Origin: a virus
Direction: 5' to 3' (one strand)
IMG/VR virus record: IMGVR_UViG_3300004448_001446
Span: 1-30,276 of that record
Length of the DNA stretch: 30,276 bases
Of this stretch, positions 7,759 to 15,125 are shown in pieces (position 1 is the stretch's first letter; each line of letters begins with the position of its first letter). A program made the translations under genes and the position numbers. The notes beneath the pieces were generated by a model. It had not been told where the DNA came from. It did not search any database and saw nothing but the letters and a program-made list of their open reading frames with translations.

Positions 7759-9003
7759 ATGGAAAATGTTAAAAAAGTAGGTTTCTTTAAACTTGGTAAA
7801 GCGATTAAGTTTAATGAAAACAGTTGGGGCGCAATCGGTGGAGATTGTGAACCTAAGCAATTAATAAATGCAATAGCAAAAAGAAATCCTAATATTGAAT
7901 ATTGGTTATTAAGCCCTAATGATTTAGGCAGAGTTAGAGCAAAAGAAAAGCCGGCAGTTCAATCATTATTTGGAGATCCTGTTAAAGCAGAGTCAGCGGC
8001 AGAATCAAACATTCATGAATTTCATTCTAAAATGGAGAATAGAAAATCTGCTGATGAAACTGTAAAATTTATAAAAGAATTAGATTTAGATTTTATTTTC
8101 TTTTACACTGGACCATCAAGTACAGTTAATATTCCTAATTATATTAATAAGAAGGATGGGAATGGTCAAGTTAAATCATTAGACTTTTTTAAATATTATG
8201 CAGCACCAATAATTCAAGCAATGAATGAATTGGAAAAGAAAGTACCAATTGTTGGTTTACTTGTAGATAATCGATATGTATTAGCCTGTAAAGATTGGGG
8301 TATTAATAATAGACCTACATATTACTTAGCTCAAAATAATTTTACAAAAGAAGAGCAGTATTTTTATCAACCACCACTAAGAGATGTTAAAACAATTACT
8401 TCTACTTATGAATATTCAGGTATTGAAACTGTCTTTCTTTTAGATAAGACTAGGTATAACACTGATGAATTGTTTGAAATGAAAAAGACAAATTCATTTA
8501 TGATGTTACAAAATCAAGGAAAAGGTACGGGAGGAATGGACCGATGGGATCCAGTTAAAGATTATATTGTAGAGAATGATATAAAGACAGATATTTATGG
8601 TAAGTGGGATGATGAATTAAAAGAAAAATATCCAAATTGGTTTAAAGGAGAAAAAAGAATTGAATCAATGACAGATGAATTACTTTCTACTAAGTATACT
8701 TTCTGTGTACCTATTAAAGAAGGAATGGTAACCTCTAAGTATGCTGAAATGCTACACTATGGTATTATACCATTCTTACATCCATCTTACGATACTGAAT
8801 TTAATGTCTTCCCTGACGGTCATTTCATTAGATGTAAATCTCCAGAAGATTTAAAAAAGAAAGTAGATTTTTTAAATGCAAACCCAGAGCATTATAAAAA
8901 ACTCTTTTATAATCTCCAAGAAAAGTATTTAAAAGATTCTTATTATACTGGAGAACACGTAGATAATAAAATATGGGAAGCTTATAACAAAATAACAAAC
9001 TAA
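7759..9003 (+). CDS. GT-B glycosyltransferase resembling phage DNA glucosyltransferases
   Basis: The protein has 414 residues and is not a close match to a family I can name with certainty. Its layout resembles T4 beta-glucosyltransferase. The N-terminus KVGFFKLGKAIKFNENSWG recalls a first Rossmann strand. VPIVGLLVDNRYVL has Asp170 where the T4 enzyme has catalytic Asp100 in a FTDIRLPF context. DIYGKWDDELKEKYPNW matches the FFGNAREKQFKNPKYPW region. The C-terminal stretch (AEMLHYGIIPFLHPSYDTEF, then FIRCKSPEDLKKKVDFLN) parallels the T4 donor-binding end. I infer transfer of the sugar made by the preceding genes, possibly to a modified base, because a cytosine-5 methyltransferase lies two genes downstream. 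A glycosyltransferase acting on capsid or cell wall is the main alternative. Confidence 0.55.
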   Translation: MENVKKVGFFKLGKAIKFNENSWGAIGGDCEPKQLINAIAKRNPNIEYWLLSPNDLGRVRAKEKPAVQSLFGDPVKAESAAESNIHEFHSKMENRKSADETVKFIKELDLDFIFFYTGPSSTVNIPNYINKKDGNGQVKSLDFFKYYAAPIIQAMNELEKKVPIVGLLVDNRYVLACKDWGINNRPTYYLAQNNFTKEEQYFYQPPLRDVKTITSTYEYSGIETVFLLDKTRYNTDELFEMKKTNSFMMLQNQGKGTGGMDRWDPVKDYIVENDIKTDIYGKWDDELKEKYPNWFKGEKRIESMTDELLSTKYTFCVPIKEGMVTSKYAEMLHYGIIPFLHPSYDTEFNVFPDGHFIRCKSPEDLKKKVDFLNANPEHYKKLFYNLQEKYLKDSYYTGEHVDNKIWEAYNKITN

Positions 9004-9007
9004 ATAT

Positions 9008-10027
9008 ATGTATAATTCTGAAACTAAAATCCTAGTCACCGGTGGTGCTGGGTTCGTTGGTACAAATTTTATCAATGATTTATTAAATAGAGGACATAAT
9101 CCTGAATGTATTGCAGTTATTGATAATATGGAACATGGAACTTATATTCCTAAAGTTCATGATCAAATAGAAAACTTTCATAGAGTTGATATTAGAAATC
9201 AATTTGTAGAAACAATTATTGAAAAATTTGCACCAGATTATGTTTATCACTTTGCAGGTTTAGTTTCAATTTATGATTGTCATGAAGATGTATATGAAGC
9301 AGTAGATAATAATATCTTAGGAAGTATTAATGTAATGAATGGCTGTCTTAAGGCAGATGTTAAAAGAATTATCTTTAGTGAAACTTCAGCAGTATATGAA
9401 AATTGCGAAATGCCTAAAGCAGGATTTAATGAAACTCAATCAGATCCTACTACAATTTATTCTACAACAAAAGCATGTCTTGCCCTATTAGCAGAATCTT
9501 ATTGTAGAACTAAAGGATTGAATTATACTGCACTTAGATATTTTAATGTAGCAGGACCACTACAAGATTACGAAAGAACAATCCCACCAGTTTTTGCTGG
9601 ATTTATTCTAAGAATCAAAGGTGGCCGTAATCCTATTGTGTTTGGTGATTATATGAAGGCAAGAGATTATATAGATGTATCTGATGTTAATGCATTCCAT
9701 ATTCTTTGTATGGAAAATGAAGATACTGCAAATCAAACATTTAATCTAGGAACTGGTAAAATGACTAACCTAATGGATCTTAAAAATATGATAGCAGACA
9801 TTATGGATGTTAATGTTGATTTTGATCATTATGATGCAATTGCAGGAGAAGCATTAAATTCTTATGGAGATATTTCTAAAGCAAAATCAATGGGATGGGA
9901 ACCTAAAAAAGATATAACTGATACAATCAAAGAAACTATTGTATATTTGGAAAATGAAATAGAAGAAGGTAATATTGATCCTTTTACATTCATGGAAGAT
10001 TTAGAAATTGAAAAAGTTAAAATATGA
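9008..10027 (+). CDS. NAD-dependent sugar epimerase (GalE-like extended SDR)
   Basis: The protein has 339 residues, the normal length for UDP-glucose 4-epimerase relatives. The NAD-binding motif ILVTGGAGFVG is at 8-18. The catalytic triad is visible: Ser127 in SETSAVYE, Tyr151 and Lys155 in IYSTTK. LRYFNVAGP and RDYIDVSDV are typical of GalE/WbpP-type enzymes. It would invert a hydroxyl, or otherwise modify a nucleotide sugar, probably the product of the nucleotidyltransferase two genes upstream. It starts 4 bases after the glycosyltransferase stop and overlaps the methyltransferase start by 4 bases (ATGA). A UDP-sugar decarboxylase is less likely, because the C-terminal part lacks the hallmarks I would expect. 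Confidence 0.85.
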   Translation: MYNSETKILVTGGAGFVGTNFINDLLNRGHNPECIAVIDNMEHGTYIPKVHDQIENFHRVDIRNQFVETIIEKFAPDYVYHFAGLVSIYDCHEDVYEAVDNNILGSINVMNGCLKADVKRIIFSETSAVYENCEMPKAGFNETQSDPTTIYSTTKACLALLAESYCRTKGLNYTALRYFNVAGPLQDYERTIPPVFAGFILRIKGGRNPIVFGDYMKARDYIDVSDVNAFHILCMENEDTANQTFNLGTGKMTNLMDLKNMIADIMDVNVDFDHYDAIAGEALNSYGDISKAKSMGWEPKKDITDTIKETIVYLENEIEEGNIDPFTFMEDLEIEKVKI

Positions 10028-11292
10028 AAAAAGAAAAAGAATTAAAATGGGGTACTATAATTCCACTGATTGGTGGTAGTGCAATAGGTTGTAATAAAGC
10101 AACAGGTAATTTACCAGCATTTCATTTAAGCTATGAAGCATTTGCTGCAAATGAAAGTCATATTGAAGATTATTGGCCAGAAGTACCGATGTATAGGCTA
10201 GATCATGAAGAATTAGATATTCCTAATCAAACATTTGAAAAAGTTGATTTTGTAAATTCAGTTTGCCCTTGTGCAGGATTGTCACAGTTAAATTCTGCTA
10301 GCGGTAGCGCCTCATCTAGAGGATCTGATGCGGTTCAAAATCAATGGATGTATAATTCATCGGAGTATGTTTTGGAGAATGTTAAACCTAAAGTCTTATG
10401 GGGTGAAAACGCGCCAGGATTATTTACCAAAATGGGTGAAGGTGTTGTTAATAGGCTAAAGGCCATCGGTGAAAAATATGGATATAGCTTTTCTTTAATT
10501 AAAACAAATACTGAATTACATGGAATTCCACAAAGAAGAATACGAACATTCTATTTCTTTTGGAATACACCAACTGTACCTTTATTGGAATGGAAATTCA
10601 GAGAAAAGAAACATCTTATAGATTATCTTAAAGAAATACCAGAAGATGCAACATTACAAGATATGTTTATGGTAGCCGGAAAGGTAACGGATCATTATAA
10701 ACCTTATGAATTCGTATTAGAAAAAGAAGAATTGAATCATGCTGATTTTGCTAAGAAGTTTGGTAAAGGTACAATTGCTCAGTATTTAGAAAAGAATGAA
10801 TTACTTGATGAATGTATTCAATGGTTAGATAAAAATTATCATAAACAAGGGTTCTCTAATAAAAAATCCACAAAATCATTTGGTGATATGTTAGAGCATC
10901 AGAAATATAAAACAAGCCAAGGTTTAGGTTATTGGGATGCATCACCTCACTTCTTTAATGAAAGTTTCTCAGCTCTTATCGGTAGAAATATGTTTAATGG
11001 TGTACACCCAACGGAAAACCGATATTTAAACATTAGAGAAATGTTACACTTAATGGGATTACCTTTAGACTTTGGTATTAAGGATGCTAGGCAAGTTAAT
11101 CATATTGCTCAAAATGTACCTGCAACAACGGCTATGGATATGGCAGTTGAAGTTAAAAAGTTCTGTGAAGGTAAATCTAAAATGACAAACTTTACTTTTA
11201 TGAAACAGGATAATACAAACCAAAAAATCCTAGTAACAGAAGAACTGGGCGCAGTACCTAAAAAGAAGTATAAAGTTAAGAGTACTTTTTAA
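10024..11292 (+). CDS. Divergent DNA (cytosine-5) methyltransferase
   Basis: The protein has 422 residues with most C5-methyltransferase motifs in order. Motif IV is CPCAGLSQLN with catalytic Cys83; the family consensus is PCQ, so Gln is replaced by Ala. Motif VI is ENAP at 128-131 and motif VIII is QRRIR at 170-174. Motif IX is represented by YLNIREMLHLMGLP and motif X by HIAQNVPATTA near the C-terminus. Motif I is unusual: IIPLIGGSAIGC stands in place of the FAGxGG type. The central region (about 190-310) would be the target-recognition domain. It is the last gene of the operon and no terminator separates it from gp45 downstream. It could methylate phage DNA against restriction, or make the first change in a hypermodified cytosine. 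The family call is firm; product chemistry is open. Confidence 0.82.
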   Translation: MKKEKELKWGTIIPLIGGSAIGCNKATGNLPAFHLSYEAFAANESHIEDYWPEVPMYRLDHEELDIPNQTFEKVDFVNSVCPCAGLSQLNSASGSASSRGSDAVQNQWMYNSSEYVLENVKPKVLWGENAPGLFTKMGEGVVNRLKAIGEKYGYSFSLIKTNTELHGIPQRRIRTFYFFWNTPTVPLLEWKFREKKHLIDYLKEIPEDATLQDMFMVAGKVTDHYKPYEFVLEKEELNHADFAKKFGKGTIAQYLEKNELLDECIQWLDKNYHKQGFSNKKSTKSFGDMLEHQKYKTSQGLGYWDASPHFFNESFSALIGRNMFNGVHPTENRYLNIREMLHLMGLPLDFGIKDARQVNHIAQNVPATTAMDMAVEVKKFCEGKSKMTNFTFMKQDNTNQKILVTEELGAVPKKKYKVKSTF

Positions 11293-11312
11293 AACTAAAT
11301 TAAATTAATGCA

Positions 11313-11324
11313 TATAACAATAAA
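11313..11324 (+). promoter_or_regulatory. TATAAnAATAAA-class promoter before gp45
   Basis: TATAACAATAAA lies 27 bases before the clamp start, within GCATATAAC. The GCATATAA context is shared with the motifs before the polymerase unit and gp41. The A-rich leader has no Shine-Dalgarno sequence. Confidence 0.55.
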
Positions 11325-11339
11325 CAAATAATAAATTCA

Positions 11340-12089
11340 ATGGAAGCAACTATTAAAAAAATTGACGGTTACGAATTAAGTACATTCGTCAAAAAACTTT
11401 TACCAATTGATAAATTCATTTTTATGAAAATTGGAAAGGAAGGAACCGTTTCATCTGTATACTTCCCAGAAAGGGATGCAGTGAAATTAGTATCAACACC
11501 AACATCTGATATCTTTGACACTGACATTACTAATCCAGTAAAGGTTAGTTTTTATAATGGTACCAAAGTAATCGATGCACTATCTCATTTTAATGGAGAT
11601 GTACAAGGTAAAATTAAGTACTCAGAAATTGATGGAGAATTAATGGCAAGTGATTTTACTTTAGAGAATGCTGATCTTCAAATTAATTTAGCATGTGCTG
11701 ATCCATCATTATCATTTATGGAAATGAGTAAAGAAGAAACTGATCGTGCATTTGGAACTGACGGTAATATATTTCAGTTTGATCTTTTAACAACTCATGT
11801 GGATAAAATGAAATCTTTATTTAATTTAGAAAGAGAAGAAGATACATTTACATTAGCAGTAACTGATAAAGGTATTGCAGTACAAGGTCTTTCTTATGAT
11901 GCTACTTTAGCTCATTCATATGAAGGTGAAAATGCAGTAGGACAAAAGGTTGTAATTTACAAAAAATATATTAACCTTTTAGATAAAGAAAACTATAAAG
12001 TGGTAGTTTGTAATAATAAAGTTGTATTTAGATCTTTAGATACCAACACTCACTTAACTGTCGCTGTGGCGATTACTGACGAGGATTAA
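11340..12089 (+). CDS. 45: DNA polymerase sliding clamp, T4 gp45-like
   Basis: The protein has 249 residues (T4 gp45: 228). It shows the alternating beta-rich composition of a PCNA-like clamp subunit. LACADPSLSFMEMSK sits where T4 has WPAADPSTVVAPNK, and the end YKVVVCNNKVVF then THLTVAVAITDED parallels the T4 ending YKLLLWAKG then NYVVALEADS. It would form a trimeric ring that tethers polymerase and, in T4, also activates late transcription with gp55. The gene is flanked by its own promoter motif and a strong terminator. The clamp-loader genes 44 and 62, next to gene 45 in T4, are not in the window. Sequence identity to T4 is low, so the call also rests on the replication-gene neighbourhood. 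Confidence 0.78.
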   Translation: MEATIKKIDGYELSTFVKKLLPIDKFIFMKIGKEGTVSSVYFPERDAVKLVSTPTSDIFDTDITNPVKVSFYNGTKVIDALSHFNGDVQGKIKYSEIDGELMASDFTLENADLQINLACADPSLSFMEMSKEETDRAFGTDGNIFQFDLLTTHVDKMKSLFNLEREEDTFTLAVTDKGIAVQGLSYDATLAHSYEGENAVGQKVVIYKKYINLLDKENYKVVVCNNKVVFRSLDTNTHLTVAVAITDED

Positions 12090-12113
12090 TTTTTACTTAT
12101 CCTTAATATAATA

Positions 12114-12142
12114 AAGGCATCTCTATATGAGGTGCCTTTTTT
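12114..12142 (+). terminator. Intrinsic terminator after gp45
   Basis: AAGGCATCTC (12114-12123) pairs with GAGGTGCCTT (12129-12138) with one T-G wobble. The loop is TATAT and a run of T follows. It isolates the clamp unit from the polymerase unit. Confidence 0.9.
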
Positions 12143-12158
12143 CTTAAACTTTTTATAG

Positions 12159-12180
12159 TTTTTAGCATATAAAAATAAAT
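12159..12180 (+). promoter_or_regulatory. TATAAAAATAAA promoter in a 21-base sequence repeated at 15100
   Basis: The core TATAAAAATAAAT (12168-12180) lies 21 bases before the ATG at 12189 and follows TTTTTAGCA. The 21 bases at 12159-12179 are identical to those at 15100-15120, which precede gp41. It would drive the small unknown gene and the polymerase fragment. Confidence 0.6.
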
Positions 12181-12188
12181 AATAAATT

Positions 12189-12428
12189 ATGGCATATAAA
12201 ACAAAAATTGGTCTCAGAGCTAATATAACTAAAAAGAATGGTCAAGATACAATAGAGTTTATAGAATTTGATGCAAGATACCAAGATACCTATATTCAGT
12301 ATATCACCGAATATTATAATCCTTTAACAGGTTTATTTGACACCGAAAAAACCCTCATATATTTTGAAGGCAATGATACATTACTTATAAATCAAGACTT
12401 TGCTACAACTTCTACTGAATTAACATAA
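12189..12428 (+). CDS. Small hypothetical protein before the polymerase fragment
   Basis: The protein has 79 residues and I do not recognise it. It begins MAYKTKIGLRANITKKNGQD and appears beta-rich and slightly acidic, with several aromatic residues (YQDTYIQYITEYYNPLTG) and a threonine-rich tail. It has no membrane segment or signal peptide. It starts after an A-rich leader without Shine-Dalgarno and ends one base before the start of the polymerase fragment, so the two are transcribed and probably translated together. This suggests a link to the polymerase, but nothing in the sequence resembles the missing N-terminal polymerase domains. Confidence 0.65.
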   Translation: MAYKTKIGLRANITKKNGQDTIEFIEFDARYQDTYIQYITEYYNPLTGLFDTEKTLIYFEGNDTLLINQDFATTSTELT

Positions 12429-12429
12429 T

Positions 12430-13554
12430 ATGACAGAGCTTACAGAATTACAGCAAATCAATAAAGAAGCAAGTAAGTTTTATAATTATGAGCAAGCAGT
12501 TAAGTTAATGCTTAACTCTATTTATGGTGCATTTGGTAATCCTTACTTTTATTTCTTTAATGTTGATATAGCAGAGACTATAACATTACAAGGTAAAGAT
12601 GCAATTTTATATACTGAAGAATTACTTAACATGTACTTTAGTAAATATTGGCATAAAGACATTGCTGCTCATAAAGAAATGGGAATAACAGTAACTGGAA
12701 GAATAGAAAATCCTGTAGGTATTTATATTGATACAGATTCAGTATATGTAAAGTTTGATGAAGTAATAGAAAAATCAGAAGGTTGGAAAGGTGATGAAAA
12801 GGAATTTATTTTAAAATTATATAAGGTTAGAGTAAATGGTTATTTAGAAAAAATTCTTCAAAAATATGCTGATGATAATAATGCAGAAAACTTTTTATCT
12901 TTTGAATTAGAAAGCATTGCCAAAAATGCAATATGGTTAGCTAAGAAAAAGTACATGCAAAATATTGTATGGAAAGATCCAGATATTCATTATGAAGATT
13001 TGTCTAAAATTAGTTCAAAAGGTTTTGAAATTATTCAATCGTCTACTCCAATATTTGCTAGAGAAAAACTAAAAGATTTATTAACATACATATTCTCTGT
13101 TGATAAGTTAGATATGAAAGCATTTGCCGCATTACTTAAAGATATAAAAAGACAATTTAAATTGGCAAATGTAGATCAAATTTGTTTTTCTAGAAAAGTA
13201 AATAATTATCAAAAATACATTACAAATGATTATGAAGCTTTTGAATTTGCATCAAGGTGTCCCATTGGAGTAAGATCTGCAGGTTACCATAATTATTTAT
13301 TAAATAATTCTACATCTAAAGGTAAGTATCAGCCGCTAGGCAATGGTGAAAAATGTAAAATGTATTTCTCTAAAGATAAAGCATGTGATGTGTTTGCATT
13401 TGCACCTGGTGAATATCCTTATGAATTTGCACCAGAAATGGATCATGATAGACAATTTGAAAAAACAATACTAGATCCTATTAATCGAGTAGTAACTGCA
13501 ATGGGATTTAAAGCATTTAATAGAAATTTGATTTACACTACAAGCCTATTTTAA
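12430..13554 (+). CDS. 43: DNA polymerase, family B, C-terminal half (split T4 gp43)
   Basis: The protein has 374 residues and starts just upstream of family B motif B, KLMLNSIYGAFGN (Lys25, Asn29, Tyr32, Gly33). Motif C, YIDTDSVYV, has catalytic Asp101 and Asp103. The thumb is recognisable: WLAKKKYMQ, QSSTP and CPIGVRSAGYHNYLL match T4 KAKKRYALN, QSSTP and CPFHIRGVLTYRRAV. T4 gp43 has 898 residues with motif B near 560, so this is the last 40 percent: part of palm, fingers and thumb. The exonuclease domain and motif A are not upstream in any frame here and must be encoded elsewhere. The start is clean, with its own ATG and an upstream promoter, so this looks like a working split gene rather than decay. 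The tail IYTTSLF may be the clamp-binding peptide. Confidence 0.88.
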   Translation: MTELTELQQINKEASKFYNYEQAVKLMLNSIYGAFGNPYFYFFNVDIAETITLQGKDAILYTEELLNMYFSKYWHKDIAAHKEMGITVTGRIENPVGIYIDTDSVYVKFDEVIEKSEGWKGDEKEFILKLYKVRVNGYLEKILQKYADDNNAENFLSFELESIAKNAIWLAKKKYMQNIVWKDPDIHYEDLSKISSKGFEIIQSSTPIFAREKLKDLLTYIFSVDKLDMKAFAALLKDIKRQFKLANVDQICFSRKVNNYQKYITNDYEAFEFASRCPIGVRSAGYHNYLLNNSTSKGKYQPLGNGEKCKMYFSKDKACDVFAFAPGEYPYEFAPEMDHDRQFEKTILDPINRVVTAMGFKAFNRNLIYTTSLF

Positions 13555-13579
13555 CTTTAAACAAAAGGCAAAAAATCAA

Positions 13580-13591
13580 TATAATAATAAA
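13580..13591 (+). promoter_or_regulatory. TATAAnAATAAA-class promoter before uvsX
   Basis: TATAATAATAAA lies 22 bases before the uvsX ATG and is followed by an A-rich leader without Shine-Dalgarno. The core is identical to the ones at 5758 and 22727. Confidence 0.6.
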
Positions 13592-13601
13592 CAAAAATAA
13601 T

Positions 13602-14807
13602 ATGGCAAAGGAATTCTCATTCGCAGATTTAAACAAAGAAATGTCAAAGATATCCGAGTACGGAAATACTTTAGACAAATCAACAATTTCAGAAATTGAT
13701 CATTATATACCAACAGGAAATTATCATCTTAATGCATGCTTAACAGGATCTCTATTTGGAGGTTATCCTAACAACAGAGCAGTTGCATTAGCAGGACCAT
13801 CTGGGACTGGTAAAACTTATCTTATTTTAAATGCAATTAAACAAGCACAAAAACAAGGGTATAGTATAATTTTTTATGATTCCGAAAATGCAGTAGATAA
13901 AAAATTAGTTGAAAAATTTGGTATTGATCCAAAAACATTTAGATATGAACCGTGTAATACTGTTCAAGAATTTAGAAGTTCAGTAACTGCAATTACTGAT
14001 GTACTAATTGAGCAAAAGAAAAAAGGAATTGAATTGCCTAAAATAATGGTAGTTTTAGATTCTGCTGGTAACCTTGCAACGCAAAAAGAAATTGATGATG
14101 CAAAGACTGGAAGTAGTAAAGCTGATATGACAAGAGCTAAACTTTTAAAATCTACTTTTAGAATTATTATGACACAATTTGGTATTTGTAAAATTCCATT
14201 CTTATTTACTAATCATACATACCAAACTCAAGATTTATTTTCAAGACAAGTTGGCGGCGGCGGTACTGGTCCAGAATATGCAGCCTCAATTATTTTATTT
14301 TTAGGTAAAGCTAAACTTAAAGAAGGTATAGAACAGACTGGAATTATTGTAACTGCTAAACCAAATAAAAACAGATTTGCAAAACCAACAAATATTAAAT
14401 TCCATATTTCTTTTAATAAAGGTATGAATCCTTATGTAGGTTTAGAAGAATACATAGGCTGGGATATCTGTGGCATTGAAAGAGGAAGGTTTATAACTGA
14501 CGGTGCATTTAATAAATTAACTGATCCAGGAAAGGCTGACTGTAGAAAGCATTCATTTAAAAAAGATAAAAAGGATGTAATTGTTTATTTTCAACCTTCT
14601 CCAACTGCTCGTAAGCTCTGTGTAAAACATTTAAATGATACAGTAGATCTTAATCAATTATATTCACCACAAGTATTAACTGATGATGTATTAAAATTAC
14701 TAGAACCTATTGTTGCTGAAAAGTTTACATACGGTGATGAATTAGACCAGGAAGAATTAGGTAATATAATTACAGAAACAGTTGATGATGTTACCGAAAA
14801 CTCTTAA
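13602..14807 (+). CDS. uvsX: UvsX, RecA-like recombinase
   Basis: The protein has 401 residues (T4 UvsX: 391). Walker A is GPSGTGKT at 65-72. The Walker B region is IMVVLDSAGNLATQKE, matching T4 VVVFIDSLGNLASKKE, followed by DMTRAKLLKSTFRI and FLFTNHTYQTQDLFSRQVGGGGTGPEY, nearly the T4 motif. It catalyses strand exchange in recombination-dependent replication and repair, with UvsY and gp32 as partners in T4. The C-terminus is acidic (EELGNIITETVDDVTEN), as in T4. It overlaps the next small gene by about 23 bases. The T4 gene order uvsX-40-41 is preserved in outline, since gp41 lies one gene downstream. Confidence 0.95.
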   Translation: MAKEFSFADLNKEMSKISEYGNTLDKSTISEIDHYIPTGNYHLNACLTGSLFGGYPNNRAVALAGPSGTGKTYLILNAIKQAQKQGYSIIFYDSENAVDKKLVEKFGIDPKTFRYEPCNTVQEFRSSVTAITDVLIEQKKKGIELPKIMVVLDSAGNLATQKEIDDAKTGSSKADMTRAKLLKSTFRIIMTQFGICKIPFLFTNHTYQTQDLFSRQVGGGGTGPEYAASIILFLGKAKLKEGIEQTGIIVTAKPNKNRFAKPTNIKFHISFNKGMNPYVGLEEYIGWDICGIERGRFITDGAFNKLTDPGKADCRKHSFKKDKKDVIVYFQPSPTARKLCVKHLNDTVDLNQLYSPQVLTDDVLKLLEPIVAEKFTYGDELDQEELGNIITETVDDVTENS

Positions 14808-15087
14808 TACTACAAAGCTTAAAGTAAAGTATGTATTAGGAAACCACACAACATTGCCACATTACCCTGATGCTGAAGATATACTTTTTGAATTAATTAG
14901 AGACTACTGTGGGAAAGTTTCTAAAGACATAAAATTTACAGATGTTTCAATGGCAAAACGCTGGAACTTATCCAAAGAACAATGTGATATTATTTTAAAA
15001 GAATTATTAAAGCATAAGTTTTTAGAAATATCTTTACAGAATTCTGCATATACAACTTATGAAGTAATCTATAATCCTTATCAATAA
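14785..15087 (+). CDS. Small hypothetical protein, possible winged-helix
   Basis: The protein has 100 residues from the ATG at 14785; a second ATG follows at once at 14788. I do not recognise it. The middle (DVSMAKRWNLSKEQCDIILKELLKHKFLEIS) looks like a winged helix-turn-helix: a recognition-type helix followed by a K.KFLEIS strand. It occupies the place of T4 gene 40, between uvsX and gene 41, and has a similar length, but I cannot match the sequence to gp40. It is translated from within the 3' end of uvsX, so expression is coupled. A role with the helicase or recombinase is only suggested by position. Confidence 0.6.
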   Translation: MMLPKTLNTTKLKVKYVLGNHTTLPHYPDAEDILFELIRDYCGKVSKDIKFTDVSMAKRWNLSKEQCDIILKELLKHKFLEISLQNSAYTTYEVIYNPYQ

Positions 15088-15099
15088 AACTAAATATGT

Positions 15100-15120
15100 T
15101 TTTTAGCATATAAAAATAAA
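15100..15120 (+). promoter_or_regulatory. TATAAAAATAAA promoter before gp41, second copy of the 21-base repeat
   Basis: The 21 bases are identical to 12159-12179. The core TATAAAAATAAA (15109-15120) is only 17 bases before the gp41 start, which implies an extremely short leader if it is a -10 element. Confidence 0.55.
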
Positions 15121-15125
15121 ACTAC

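Noticed and set aside
12104-12115. TATAATAAA-like sequence upstream of the gp45 terminator considered as a promoter
   Set aside because: It runs straight into the terminator hairpin, so any transcript would end at once; the functional candidate is at 12168.
12430-13554. Polymerase fragment considered as a pseudogene or as joined by a split intein
   Set aside because: It has intact catalytic motifs, a clean start, promoter and co-transcribed neighbour, and no C-terminal intein signature (such as HN before the first extein residue) at its N-terminus.
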